Position numbers and translations under genes: made by a program. A stretch of 64,000 bases of DNA, from assembly GCA_041739345.1 (NCBI GenBank), contig JBGSNZ010000005.1, forward strand, positions 66,796 to 130,795, written 5' to 3'. Origin of the DNA: DIGJ01 sp041739345 (GTDB lineage: Bacteria; Bacillota; Clostridia; Lachnospirales; Lachnospiraceae). Below the pieces are notes generated by a model, which searched no databases, was not told the origin of the DNA, and worked only from the letters and a program-made list of their open reading frames with translations. Of the stretch, positions 26,599 to 35,877 are shown piece after piece; positions within the stretch are counted from its first letter, which is position 1; each line of letters starts with the position of its first letter.

Positions 26599-27378
26599 TT
26601 AAGAAGTATATTTTTCATAAGCTGCAATCGCTGCACCAAGTGCGCCCATATATTGAGCATCTTCGGTATAGCATATTTCGGTATTTAATTCCCTAGCAAG
26701 TGCTTCTCTTACCCCACCATTTTGTGCAACGCCGCCGCTCATACATACCCCTTCTATCACACCGACTCTCTTTGCTAATCCAGCAACACGACTTGCAACA
26801 GAGTTGCAAATTCCTGCAATTAAATCCTCTAAGCCCACACCTTTTGATAACTGTGAGATTACTTCTGATTCGGCAAATACAGTACAAGTACTGGATATTT
26901 TAACAGGCTCTGTCGCTTTTTTTGCATAGTCTTCAAGTTCGCCTACCTTTAATTGTAATATTTGAGCCATAACATCTAGGAATCGACCTGTTCCTGCAGC
27001 ACACTTATCATTCATCATAAAATTGGATATCATTCCTTTTTCATTCAACTGAATAACTTTTGCATCCTGACCTCCAATATCAATAATGGTTCTAACAGTT
27101 GGATTCATATGAAATACTCCTTTTGCATGACAACTTAATTCACTCATTTCGCCGTCCATCGCTTCAAAAGTGGTTCTTCCATATCCTGTTGCCAAGGTAA
27201 ACACAATATCTTGTGCATGGATACCCGCTGTTTTAAGTACCTCATCATAAGCTTCCCTTGGCCCCTGTGTTCCAGTTCCTGCCTGTACCAAAGATCTCGC
27301 AATTAATTCCTTACCATCTTTCAATACAACACACTTTGAAGTTGTCGAACCTATATCAATTCCTAGTGTATATATCAT
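26599..27378 (-). CDS. 2-hydroxyacyl-CoA dehydratase activator ATPase (FldI/HadI/HgdC type)
   Basis: 259 residues of the BadF/BadG/BcrA/BcrD ATPase family. The acetate-kinase-like phosphate loop LGIDIGSTTSKCVVL is at the start, with GYGRTTFE near 65, IDIGGQDAKVI near 105 and CMSGGVAQNGGV near 215. The two cysteines that hold the dimer-bridging [4Fe-4S] cluster are in NDKCAAGTGRFLDV and SSTCTVFAESEV. It uses ATP to fire one electron into the dehydratase, which then runs many turnovers. It is the only activator seen here, while the dehydratase subunits lie ~11 kb away in the other module. One activator may therefore serve the whole locus. Confidence 0.94.
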   Translation of the reverse strand: MIYTLGIDIGSTTSKCVVLKDGKELIARSLVQAGTGTQGPREAYDEVLKTAGIHAQDIVFTLATGYGRTTFEAMDGEMSELSCHAKGVFHMNPTVRTIIDIGGQDAKVIQLNEKGMISNFMMNDKCAAGTGRFLDVMAQILQLKVGELEDYAKKATEPVKISSTCTVFAESEVISQLSKGVGLEDLIAGICNSVASRVAGLAKRVGVIEGVCMSGGVAQNGGVREALARELNTEICYTEDAQYMGALGAAIAAYEKYTS

Positions 27379-27428
27379 CTTGTTACGCTCCTTATATTCT
27401 ATTTATCCTAATCTCTTAGATCCACAGA

Positions 27429-28559
27429 TTAATTATTTTTTGTATCAAATTTAGTATGAATCATATGAATAATATATGGAATTATGATAACTGGGAAAGT
27501 TAAGTATGCTAACATTCCATATCCTTTTGCTACTAATGCCAACAATCCAAACTGTGCAACTGAAAATCCTAGTAAACATAATATCAAAGTCGATAGAAGA
27601 ACTGCTTTTGAAGGTTTTGCGTCTGGGCTGTAATTTTTGTCAATTACGTGACAGATTCTTGTTGTTCCTGCCGCTACCATATTAACCGCTGTAGAAACAG
27701 CACCTAAAATGATTAAAATAGAGATAATCGGCATTAATATCTTGCCACCTACTCCATTTTGTACCAATAAAATAACAGGTAGGGAAGCTTCCCCATATTC
27801 AGCGGTTTCTACAATTGCTAAAAGTCCGATTGTACATATAAAAATCATAGTACTATTTACTAAGAATCCAATAAAATAGGTAAGTTTTGCATCTTTAGGC
27901 TGCTCTAATACTTCCGCATGCTGTGAAAAAACTGCAGGAGAAGCTGCAATCTGGAAGGCTGCATATACAATCATGCTCCAGATAGCTGGCCAAACTGGTG
28001 CATTAGCAGTTGACATATGACCAAGGGACACCGTAATCTGATCCCACTGTGCTATGATATTTGGTATAAATACAACTAAAAGTCCTACTACGATTAAAAT
28101 AGAAAGTGCCGTTGCAACTTTACGAACAATTGCGGTTCCATAAATTGCAACAACAAAGATGAATACTCCGATAACTGCCGTACAAATAATATATGGAATA
28201 CCGGTTAACGCTGCTAATGTAGTACCTCCGGTTGAGAAGGCAACCGCTGGCACAACTAATAATACAAATATGTATACTAACTCATACAAATTAGAAAAAA
28301 TCGGTGCAAACTTCCCATAAAATGAATCGTTAAAGCTTCTATAATCAAAGGTTCCATGCTTTTTGCAATAAAAGGCAATATAAGCATTATATATTGCAGG
28401 AATTGCCTGTGCTCCAATACAGGTAAGCAGGCAGATAATTCCATAATTTATAAAGTAACTTTTTAATTGTGCACCGGAAGCAAATCCTCCACCAAACTGT
28501 GTTGTAAACCATACAAATGTGATTCCAAATGCTGCTGATAACTTTTTGTTTTTATTCAT
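27429..28559 (-). CDS. YkvI-family membrane protein (putative transporter; copy 1)
   Basis: 376 residues from the ATG after AAAGGAG. About ten to eleven hydrophobic segments are visible. The conserved first-helix motif TFVWFTTQFGGGFASGAQL is near residue 15, with YRSFNDSFYGK and the ILIILGAVSTAVNMVAAGT helix. COG3949/YkvI proteins resemble LeuT-fold transporters, but their substrates are poorly known. A full-length paralogue sits in the second module, each next to an acyl-CoA ligase or dehydratase gene. This argues for uptake of the hydroxy acid or enoate, or export of the product. Confidence 0.85.
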   Translation of the reverse strand: MNKNKKLSAAFGITFVWFTTQFGGGFASGAQLKSYFINYGIICLLTCIGAQAIPAIYNAYIAFYCKKHGTFDYRSFNDSFYGKFAPIFSNLYELVYIFVLLVVPAVAFSTGGTTLAALTGIPYIICTAVIGVFIFVVAIYGTAIVRKVATALSILIVVGLLVVFIPNIIAQWDQITVSLGHMSTANAPVWPAIWSMIVYAAFQIAASPAVFSQHAEVLEQPKDAKLTYFIGFLVNSTMIFICTIGLLAIVETAEYGEASLPVILLVQNGVGGKILMPIISILIILGAVSTAVNMVAAGTTRICHVIDKNYSPDAKPSKAVLLSTLILCLLGFSVAQFGLLALVAKGYGMLAYLTFPVIIIPYIIHMIHTKFDTKNN

Positions 28560-28772
28560 ATCATTTTCTCCTTTTCTCATTAACAAACCTCTTAGTTAAT
28601 TAATTCTTTAACAAGCTTTCGTGTTTGCTTGTTAGGAACGCATTGAATTCTGCCTTTCCATCAATCGTATACAGCTTATATTTACTGTATTGTGATTGGA
28701 TGGTTATCATAGTGTCTTTTTCTCTTCTGCTATAATACTCACTCCTTATAGGTAATTTGCGTTGTGTCAATA

Positions 28773-28803
28773 TGTACACATGTGTACATGTGTACTTGTC
28801 GAC
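28773..28803. promoter_or_regulatory. operator-like region between the gntR copy 1 and ykvI copy 1 genes
   Basis: A perfect 16-bp palindrome TGTACACATGTGTACA (28773-28788) runs into CATGTGTACTTGTCGAC (28787-28803). The latter matches the 17-mer operator of the locus at 13 positions. It lies in the ~310-bp gap upstream of the YkvI/activator unit. Confidence 0.6.
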
Positions 28804-28870
28804 ATGCTTTGTTAAAATAATACCAAACTTTGCGATTTTTGTAAAGATAAAGTTTGGCAATTTAAACAAT

Positions 28871-29554
28871 TTATCGAAAAATAAAATACTCTGCTTGTAC
28901 AGTTTCAACGATATCTTTTAATCTCGTTACGGTATCCATATGCGTATGTAGGCATTCCCATCCTCCCTGACGGTCTCGCTTTATAATTGTTTCAATCAGT
29001 TTCTCATGTTCTTTAATAATTTCTTCAAGTCGGCTCATATTACGTACCTCAAAATTTCTCCAACGCCGCACGTGAATATACTGCTCCTTAACTAAGTTCA
29101 TTACCTGCTCTTTATCCACTGCCTTAAGAAGATAACCGTGATAAATATTATCAATCACATAAAATTCATCCATTGTAATCTCTTTTTTAATAACCCTCTT
29201 CTGCTCTTTTACATTCTTCTTTAAATCTTCCACTAATTCTAGAATTTTAGTTTCATCTAGATTCATAACTCGACGCAATGCTTCCTGTTCTACGGATTCA
29301 CGAAGATATAAAATATCTTCCACATACCCCATATCAATCTGGCTTACAAATGTACCACGCTGTGGGTAAACCGCAAGCAATTTTCTTTCTTTCGCTCTTG
29401 TAATTGCTCCCCTTATAATATGTCTCGAAACATCATATATCTTACATAAATCATTCTCACTGATGCTTTCTCCAGGCATATACACTAATTTTTCTATTTT
29501 TAAACATAGATCCTCATAGACCTCATCACTAGTCATAAACTTACTATTTAGCAT
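28871..29554 (-). CDS. GntR-family regulator with FCD ligand domain (copy 1)
   Basis: 227 residues. The winged helix is at ~10-75, with ISENDLCKIYDVSRHIIRGA and an AVYPQRGTFVSQID wing. An all-helical FCD domain (~85-215) follows, with the metal/acid-binding pattern DNIYHGYLL and a later EHEKLIETI. FCD regulators sense small carboxylates or acyl-CoAs and usually repress catabolic operons. It is encoded between the two acyl-CoA modules, just upstream of YkvI copy 1, and resembles the regulator at the right end of the locus. Confidence 0.9.
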   Translation of the reverse strand: MLNSKFMTSDEVYEDLCLKIEKLVYMPGESISENDLCKIYDVSRHIIRGAITRAKERKLLAVYPQRGTFVSQIDMGYVEDILYLRESVEQEALRRVMNLDETKILELVEDLKKNVKEQKRVIKKEITMDEFYVIDNIYHGYLLKAVDKEQVMNLVKEQYIHVRRWRNFEVRNMSRLEEIIKEHEKLIETIIKRDRQGGWECLHTHMDTVTRLKDIVETVQAEYFIFR

Positions 29555-29714
29555 ACTATTCCTCTATTCTACTTATTAATTGCTTAATTATGTAATGATT
29601 ATACCTTATTTATACAGAAAAAAACAATAGAAAATACCCCACCTGCTAAGTGCTATATGAAAGAAGTAATCTGATTTTATCATAGTAAGTAATAGCATTT
29701 TTCAATTCTCTAAC

Positions 29715-29766
29715 AACTATGGGGACTATTCTCATTCTGCTATAAGAAATATCCCCATAAATAGTT
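29715..29766 (-). terminator. hairpin after the CoA-transferase gene
   Basis: AACTATGGGGA pairs with TCCCCATAAATAGTT (two-base bulge), nine bases past the stop of the CoA-transferase gene. No clear U run follows on the minus strand, so termination here is likely but weakly supported. Confidence 0.4.
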
Positions 29767-29774
29767 CAATTTAA

Positions 29775-31016
29775 TTATTTATCCTCTTTCCAGACAAATA
29801 ATGTTTTATTATCTAAAAAGCTCTGAATTTCATCTTCTGAATATCCTAATTCTTTCAAAATATCAACGCCTTGTTCGCCAATAAGTGGTCCGCGATTATA
29901 CTCTGGGACTCCCATCTCTTCAAACTTAACAGGTAAACGTACCAAGGTTCTCTCATTTCCATTATCATATTTCATTTTATAAAAGCAGTTATTTTCCCAT
30001 GCTTGCTCATCCGCAAGAATATCTTCCCATGACTGAGCTACACTAAATGGGATATCTGCCTTTGTAAGTATTTCTTTCCACTCCACAACTGTCTTCTTCC
30101 CAAAGGCTTCCATAACAATATCATACATTTGCGCACCAAGTTCTTTTGCCTGAAGATTCTGAATTGGGAAATAATTTTCATTTTCTACCAAATCTTCTCT
30201 TCCAATTGCTGTTATAAATGTCTTGAAGTAAGTATTATAATCTGGCATACATGTCTGTATAAAGCGGTCATCAGAAGTTCTCCATGCAGCATTAAATGGA
30301 TTTGCACTGAAACGTACATCTATTGGATATTGTCTTGCTGCGCCATCATAGTTAGCAGCCTGAATCATCATACCCATATTGTAGACAGCACTTTCAAAAA
30401 GACTAGTTTCTACCTTTTCACCACAACCTGTGGTTTTGGCCTGATAAAGCGCTGCCAATATACCAGCAACCATGTTCATACCTACATTATGATCTCCAAG
30501 ACCTGGTACTACATTCATAGGAATGGTTCCTCTTTGACGCAATGAGTGAAGATATCCACCTCTTGCAAAGAAGGCAGTAAAATCAAAACCTGGCAAATCT
30601 TTGTCAGGACCAAACTCACCATATCCAGTACAAATTCCATATACTAATTTAGGATATTTAACTTTGAGCGTTTCATAATCTAAGCCTGCTCTTTCAAGGG
30701 CCTGAACCCTCCAGTTCGTTATTAAAACATCTGCTGTATCGAGTAATTTGAAAAATGCTTCTTTACCCGCTGGATCCTTCATGTTTAAAGAAATACAACG
30801 TTTATTTGCATTCTCCAACTCCCATGTGGTATTTTCATACATATCCAAAGGTCTACCCTCTGATGGTGCAGTATAACGCAATGGATCTCCCTTGGCCGAC
30901 TCAATTTTTATGACATCTGCTCCTAAATCTGCCATAAATCTACCAGCACTTGCAGCAGCGATAAATGTAGCTAGTTCCACAACTCTTACACCTTTTAATG
31001 GTTTTCTTTCTAACAT
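29775..31016 (-). CDS. class III (CaiB/BaiF) CoA-transferase, FldA/HadA-like
   Basis: 413 residues. The sequence follows the aryllactate/2-hydroxyisocaproate CoA-transferases closely: FMADLGADVIKIES near 27, GDPLRYTAPSEGRPL near 43, LENANKRCISLNM, and LPGFDFTAFFARGG near 141. The VPGLGDHNVGM motif near 170 holds the catalytic Asp (D175) that carries the CoA ester intermediate. Late blocks ADIPFSVAQSWEDILADEQA and YNRGPLIGEQG also match. It would move CoA from the reduced product or enoyl-CoA to the incoming hydroxy acid, saving ATP after ligase priming. It is the last gene of the second module, 30 bp after etfA. Confidence 0.92.
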   Translation of the reverse strand: MLERKPLKGVRVVELATFIAAASAGRFMADLGADVIKIESAKGDPLRYTAPSEGRPLDMYENTTWELENANKRCISLNMKDPAGKEAFFKLLDTADVLITNWRVQALERAGLDYETLKVKYPKLVYGICTGYGEFGPDKDLPGFDFTAFFARGGYLHSLRQRGTIPMNVVPGLGDHNVGMNMVAGILAALYQAKTTGCGEKVETSLFESAVYNMGMMIQAANYDGAARQYPIDVRFSANPFNAAWRTSDDRFIQTCMPDYNTYFKTFITAIGREDLVENENYFPIQNLQAKELGAQMYDIVMEAFGKKTVVEWKEILTKADIPFSVAQSWEDILADEQAWENNCFYKMKYDNGNERTLVRLPVKFEEMGVPEYNRGPLIGEQGVDILKELGYSEDEIQSFLDNKTLFVWKEDK

Positions 31017-31046
31017 AATCTTATATCCTCCTTAAAATAATAGTTA

Positions 31047-32228
31047 TTATTTGTCCATTTCTTCTATAATTGTAGGGATTATCTTGTAAAGGTCCCCTAC
31101 CATTCCATAATCAGCAACTTCAAAAATTGGAGCATTCTCATTTGTATTGATTGCTATGATTTGTTCCGCATTCTGCATTCCAGCCACATGCTGAATCGCA
31201 CCTGAAATACCACATGCAATATAAATTTTAGGCTTTACTGTGGTTCCAGTCTGTCCTACCTGATATGCATGATCAATCCATCCGGCATCTACTGCTGCTC
31301 TTGATGCTGCAATGACACCACCAAGCTTATCTGCAAGTTGCTTCAAGATTTCGAATCCCTCTGATTTCCCAAGCCCCATACCACCAGCTACAATGATTTC
31401 TGCATCAGTAAGCGATACACTATCTTTAATTGTCTTAACAATATTTAAAACTTTGGTACGGATATCCCCTTCTTCAAATACTGGATTTAAGGTTACGATT
31501 TCTCCCTTTCTTCCAGTTACATGTTCTGCTATTGTCATTACACCTGGTCTTACGGTAGACATTTGTGGTCTATGATTTGGACACACGATAGTCGCCATAA
31601 GATTTCCTCCAAATGCTGGACGTGTCTGCTTTATTTTCTTATCTTCCGGATCTATTTCAAGCTTTGTACAGTCTGCCGTAAGACCTGTATTACATTTAAC
31701 CGCAAGACATGGTCCTAAATCACGTCCGATGTGGGTTGCTCCAAGAAGAACTATTTCCGGTTTATATTCTGTGATTGCTTCATAAATAACTTTTGTATAT
31801 CCGTCCGTTGTATAATTTTTTAATTCCGGTGCATCGGCCAAATATACTTTATCTGCACCATATTCAAAGAGTTCAGCCGCTAATCCGCTAATTTCGAAAC
31901 CGCAAAGTACTGCACATAGATCACATCCAACTTCTGTGGCAAGTTTTTTGCCCTCTCCTAAAAGCTCGATGACAACCGGCATTATTTTACCTTCTCTTTG
32001 CTCTGCAAATACCCAGACGCCTTTATAAGCACTTAAATCTTTAATTTCCTTTTCTTCTTCCGTTTTTTCGATTGCATCAAATGGACATTTTTCTACGCAA
32101 ACCCCACAACCTGTACAGCTAGATCCTATAACGGCTAGCTTATTTTCTAAAGTGATTGCACTAAATGGACAGTTCTTTACGCAGATGGAACAGCCCTTAC
32201 ACTTTTCCTTGATTACATTTACAGCCAT
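31047..32228 (-). CDS. etfA: electron transfer flavoprotein alpha subunit with N-terminal 2[4Fe-4S] ferredoxin domain (copy 2)
   Basis: 393 residues, exactly the length of copy 1. Ferredoxin motifs are CKGCSICVKNCP and CTGCGVCVEKCP. FAD-binding blocks RAAVDAGWIDHAYQVGQTGT and CGISGAIQHVAGM are near residues 300 and 340. The central stretch (TGLTADCTKLEIDPEDKKIK and onward) is almost unchanged between copies, while the 110-150 and 240-260 stretches differ. This indicates duplication followed by drift under constraint. Predicted role is as in copy 1: bifurcating or ferredoxin-linked enoyl-CoA reduction. Confidence 0.92.
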   Translation of the reverse strand: MAVNVIKEKCKGCSICVKNCPFSAITLENKLAVIGSSCTGCGVCVEKCPFDAIEKTEEEKEIKDLSAYKGVWVFAEQREGKIMPVVIELLGEGKKLATEVGCDLCAVLCGFEISGLAAELFEYGADKVYLADAPELKNYTTDGYTKVIYEAITEYKPEIVLLGATHIGRDLGPCLAVKCNTGLTADCTKLEIDPEDKKIKQTRPAFGGNLMATIVCPNHRPQMSTVRPGVMTIAEHVTGRKGEIVTLNPVFEEGDIRTKVLNIVKTIKDSVSLTDAEIIVAGGMGLGKSEGFEILKQLADKLGGVIAASRAAVDAGWIDHAYQVGQTGTTVKPKIYIACGISGAIQHVAGMQNAEQIIAINTNENAPIFEVADYGMVGDLYKIIPTIIEEMDK

Positions 32229-32249
32229 TTTTATATACCGTCCTTTCTC

Positions 32250-33035
32250 TTACAGATAATGTTTTTCTTTTAAGCGATTGATAAGCGTTGCACTCATTTC
32301 CTGTACCGTTCCACCAAACATTTCACCTTTTCCCTTTGCCGCAGGTGTAAAGGAACGAAATACCTGAGTAGGTGAAGCATTTAATCCACAATCCTTTGGA
32401 GAAAGCTCTACATCCTCATGATTCCATATGGTAATCTTCGTATCATATGCCTCCATGATTCCGCCAATACTCATATATCTGGGTTCATTAAGTTCTTTTA
32501 CTGCGGTAAGAAGACAAGGTGTCTTTACTTCGATTTCTTCATAGCCATCTTCCATCTGTCTTTGTACAATAGCCTTACCTTCTTCTAGCTTGATCTCCTG
32601 AACATATGTAACCACTGGCACTCCAAGTCTTTGTGCCACCTGTGGACCAACCTGAGCGGTATCTCCATCAATTGCCTGACGTCCAGCAAAAATAACGTCA
32701 ACGCCCTCTACTTTTCTGATACCCGCAGCTATCGTCGTAGAAGTCGCACATGTATCTGCACCTCCAAATACCCTGTCACTTAACAAATATGCCTCATCTG
32801 CTCCCATAGCAATGCATTCTCTTAACATATAGGTTGCCTGTGGTGGTCCCATTGTTAATACTGCCACTACGGTATCTGGATTATTATCTTTATAGGACAG
32901 TGCTGCCTCTAATGCATTGGCATCATCTGGATTTAATATACTTGGAACTCCATCTCGTATTAGTGTTCCCTTCACCGGATCAATTTTAACTTCATTGGTA
33001 TCTGGTACCTGCTTAACACAAACTAAAATCTTCAT
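32250..33035 (-). CDS. etfB: electron transfer flavoprotein beta subunit (copy 2)
   Basis: 261 residues, same length as copy 1. It starts MKILVCVKQVPDTNEVKIDP, with IFAGRQAIDGDTAQVGPQVA near 120 and VKELNEPRYMSIGG near 185. Differences from copy 1 cluster around residues 195-205 and the C-terminus. It lies between the acyl-CoA dehydrogenase and etfA with short gaps, so the three are one transcript and presumably one complex. Confidence 0.94.
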   Translation of the reverse strand: MKILVCVKQVPDTNEVKIDPVKGTLIRDGVPSILNPDDANALEAALSYKDNNPDTVVAVLTMGPPQATYMLRECIAMGADEAYLLSDRVFGGADTCATSTTIAAGIRKVEGVDVIFAGRQAIDGDTAQVGPQVAQRLGVPVVTYVQEIKLEEGKAIVQRQMEDGYEEIEVKTPCLLTAVKELNEPRYMSIGGIMEAYDTKITIWNHEDVELSPKDCGLNASPTQVFRSFTPAAKGKGEMFGGTVQEMSATLINRLKEKHYL

Positions 33036-33054
33036 TATGATTTTCTCCTCTCTC

Positions 33055-34194
33055 CTATTTTTTCAGCAACTTGCCTGAGATAACCATCTGCTGAACTTGT
33101 GATGTTCCTTCATAGATAGTGAATACACGACAATCTCTGTACATTCTTTCGATTTTATAATCTTTAATAAAACCATAGCCACCATGAATTTGAAGCGCCT
33201 TTGCTGCAATTTCATTACAGATTTCTGACGCATAATATTTGGCCATAGATGCGTTCATACTTGCATCTTGATGCGTATCCATCATATATGCTGCCTTATA
33301 TACAAGCTGCTTTGCAGCTTCGAGCTTTGTTGCCATATCCGCGATCATAAAGCTGATTGCCTGAAAATCACCAATTCTTTTTCCAAATTGTTTTCTCTCT
33401 TTTGCATACTTAATGGCTTCATCCAAGCAACCTTGCGCAACACCAATAGACTGTGCTGAAACTCCAAGACGTCCTGTGTCAAGTGTCTTCATTGCATTGA
33501 TAAACCCTTTTCCTTCTTCTCCTAAAAGATCACTCTTATGCACACTGACATTCTCCAATATGATATCACTTGTAGCGCATCCTACAACTCCCATTTTATT
33601 TTCAGACTTACCACATGAAACGCCGGGAAGTCTCATATCTACTATAAAAGCACTAATTCCTCTTGTTCCCTTAGTCATATCTGTTTTTGCATAGATAACC
33701 GCATAATCAGCAAGTGGTGCCATCGTAATAAAACATTTACGGCCATTTAATACATAATAATCACCATCTTTAACAGCTGTTGTAGCCATACTTCCGGCAT
33801 CAGAACCTGCTCCCGGCTCAGTAAGTGCAAATGCAAGTTTTTTCTTTCCAGTTACTACTGGACGAAGATATTTTTCCTTTTGCTCTTCATTTCCAGACAA
33901 CAGTAATGGCCCTCCAGATAATGAGTTCGGCGATGATACATAGATACTGGCAACACCACTTACTCTCGCAATTTCCTCCATGACAATCACATAAGAACGG
34001 GCATCCGCTCCCTGACCTCCAAGCACTTTTGGAACTTTTATTCCAAAAAATCCAGCCTTAGCCATCTTATTCAGTATTTCTTCTGGAAATGTTTCCGTTT
34101 CCTCCACCTTATCCAGGATTTCACTTGTAAGTTCTTTTTCAGCAAACTCCCTTGCTAGCTTTCTTATTAGTTCATGTTGTTCAGTAAAATACAT
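33055..34194 (-). CDS. acyl-CoA dehydrogenase / enoyl-CoA reductase (copy 2)
   Basis: 379 residues, collinear with copy 1. The same blocks are present: FALTEPGAGSDAGS, FITMAPLADYAVIYAK, RKQFGKRIGDFQAISFMIAD, LQIHGGYGFIKDYKIERMYRD and the catalytic Glu of IYEGTSQVQQ. Variation falls in positions ~45-65 (VPKVLGGQGADARS against IPREFDGAGADTVS), which may change substrate fit. It starts two bases before the ligase stop-side boundary, so it is tightly coupled to ligase copy 2. Confidence 0.93.
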   Translation of the reverse strand: MYFTEQHELIRKLAREFAEKELTSEILDKVEETETFPEEILNKMAKAGFFGIKVPKVLGGQGADARSYVIVMEEIARVSGVASIYVSSPNSLSGGPLLLSGNEEQKEKYLRPVVTGKKKLAFALTEPGAGSDAGSMATTAVKDGDYYVLNGRKCFITMAPLADYAVIYAKTDMTKGTRGISAFIVDMRLPGVSCGKSENKMGVVGCATSDIILENVSVHKSDLLGEEGKGFINAMKTLDTGRLGVSAQSIGVAQGCLDEAIKYAKERKQFGKRIGDFQAISFMIADMATKLEAAKQLVYKAAYMMDTHQDASMNASMAKYYASEICNEIAAKALQIHGGYGFIKDYKIERMYRDCRVFTIYEGTSQVQQMVISGKLLKK

Positions 34195-34196
34195 GA

Positions 34197-35777
34197 CTAG
34201 TCCTCCTTATCTTCTATTCTTTTTTCAATCTGACTGCGTAATTCATTCATCAAAATTTTACCACTTGAATTTAATAAAAACTTTTCAAATTCAAAAATGT
34301 ACTTTGGAACTTTATAATCCGCCAAATTTTCTTTCACAAAATTCTGAATTTCATTTTTATTTATCCTTGTTTTTGAATTTGTAATTATACAGGCAACTAT
34401 TTCTTCCTGAAGAACATCTGCTTTTATACCAATTACTTTTACTTGTTCAATATAAGGTAACTGCAGGATACAATTTTCAATCTCTAATGGAGATATATTT
34501 TCTCCACCTCGAATAATCATATCTTTCTTCCTTCCAGTCACATGAAGATATCCGTTTTTATCCAAAAATCCAATATCTCCTGTATGTAGCCATCCTTCTA
34601 CATCAATTGCTTTCATCGTTTCTTCTGACAGCTTATAATATCCTTGCATTACATGATAACCTTTTGTTAAAATTTCACCGGATTCTTCATGCCCACAAAT
34701 TTTTTTTTCTTTTTCATTCCATATTTTCAACTCAATATTGGGTATAACTTTTCCTGCTGTTAATGATTTACATTCGATTGAATCTTCATATTGAGAAATT
34801 GTAATACAAGGTGACGATTCTGTTTGTCCAAAAGAAGTCTGCAGATATTTTACACCTAATTGACTACATATGTTAAAATATTCTTCCTTCTTTATATCAG
34901 AACCTGCTATAATCCCACTTTTTACAGATGAAAAATCATAATTTGCTCTTTCTTTATTTCTAACCAATGCCAAAAACATCGTTGGTACTCCATTTAAAAC
35001 TGTACAATGTTGCTTTTCAATCTCTTTCAACACTTCAGTTGTTTTATAATATTTGATTAAATGAAACGAAGCACCCGAATGAATACAAGATAAAATTCCT
35101 GCAGTAATTCCAAAGCAATGGAACAGCGGTACTGATATACACATCTTATCCTTGTTATTCCAGTGCATCTGCTTAACTATTTCAAGCGAATTATTTATAA
35201 GACTGTAGTGTGACAACAGCACTCCTTTTGGTATACTAGTTGTCCCGGAAGTAAATAAAATACTTGCTGTATCAAATGGAGAAACCAATTTTTCTTCCCT
35301 CTCCAGCAGTACTTTATCAGTCGCAGAGATTTCCATTCCATAGCCATCATAAAAATTTAATGGTATTATTTCTTTTAGGCACAAAAGCTGATTCAAGTCC
35401 ATCTGGCTTAATATTTCAGTATGACTGACTTCCTTTCCTTCCTCTCCATAAAGAAGAAATTCTATATCTGCATACCGTAATACCTTTTCTAATTCACATT
35501 TTTTATAACAGGTATTAATAAGTACAGCTATCGCTCCGATCTTAGTTAGCGCTAGATAAGATATTACCCAATGGCAACTATTCACTGACCATATTGCTAC
35601 ATGAGTACCCTTTTTGATTCCACGCTTTAAAAAATCAATTGCAATGAGATCCGATAATCTTTGAACCTCGCTCCAACTGTAACTGTGCTTACAGTCACTG
35701 ATTCCTGCAGAATCCGGTTCGATCTGCGCACGTTCCTTAAGACAGTCTCCAATCGTTTTTGTAATAAGCAGATTCAT
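34197..35777 (-). CDS. acyl-CoA synthetase, AMP-forming (class I ligase; copy 2)
   Basis: 526 residues. Motifs are LFTSGTTSIPKGVL near 175, LQTSFGQTESSPC near 310, WLHTGDIGFLDKNGYLHVTG near 400 and RKKDMIIRGGENISPLEIEN. The C-terminal Lys is in NSSGKILM. It is clearly paralogous to copy 1 but more diverged than the Etf and dehydrogenase pairs, as expected if the two ligases accept different acids. AAGGAG precedes the ATG, and an operator-like site lies ~30 bp upstream. Confidence 0.92.
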   Translation of the reverse strand: MNLLITKTIGDCLKERAQIEPDSAGISDCKHSYSWSEVQRLSDLIAIDFLKRGIKKGTHVAIWSVNSCHWVISYLALTKIGAIAVLINTCYKKCELEKVLRYADIEFLLYGEEGKEVSHTEILSQMDLNQLLCLKEIIPLNFYDGYGMEISATDKVLLEREEKLVSPFDTASILFTSGTTSIPKGVLLSHYSLINNSLEIVKQMHWNNKDKMCISVPLFHCFGITAGILSCIHSGASFHLIKYYKTTEVLKEIEKQHCTVLNGVPTMFLALVRNKERANYDFSSVKSGIIAGSDIKKEEYFNICSQLGVKYLQTSFGQTESSPCITISQYEDSIECKSLTAGKVIPNIELKIWNEKEKKICGHEESGEILTKGYHVMQGYYKLSEETMKAIDVEGWLHTGDIGFLDKNGYLHVTGRKKDMIIRGGENISPLEIENCILQLPYIEQVKVIGIKADVLQEEIVACIITNSKTRINKNEIQNFVKENLADYKVPKYIFEFEKFLLNSSGKILMNELRSQIEKRIEDKED

Positions 35778-35800
35778 ATTAAATACTCCTTGTTATTAAT

Positions 35801-35824
35801 AAGTATACTTGTATACTTGTTAAC
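35801..35824. promoter_or_regulatory. operator-like motif before ligase copy 2
   Basis: A palindrome AAGTATACTT (35801-35810) overlaps CTTGTATACTTGTTAAC (35808-35824). The latter is identical to the site before ligase copy 1. It lies between the YkvI copy 2 stop and the ligase start. Likely regulator site for an internal promoter. Confidence 0.65.
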
Positions 35825-35835
35825 TTTTTTTAATA

Positions 35836-35866
35836 TCGCGAAAGCTAAACTATCTAACTTTCGCGA
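35836..35866 (-). other. intercistronic hairpin after ykvI copy 2
   Basis: TCGCGAAAG / CTTTCGCGA, perfect 9-bp stem with a 13-base loop, 12 bp past the transporter stop. It is followed on the minus strand by A-rich rather than U-rich sequence. Together with the adjacent operator it mirrors the hairpin-plus-operator layout before ligase copy 1. Confidence 0.5.
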
Positions 35867-35877
35867 CTATTTACTAA

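Noticed and set aside
28600..28908. 102-codon minus-strand ORF across the ykvI leader, with a possible 36-residue inner peptide starting MITIQSQYSK
   Set aside because: It overlaps the end of the GntR gene and the operator region, has a weak ribosome site and a composition typical of AT-rich noncoding DNA.
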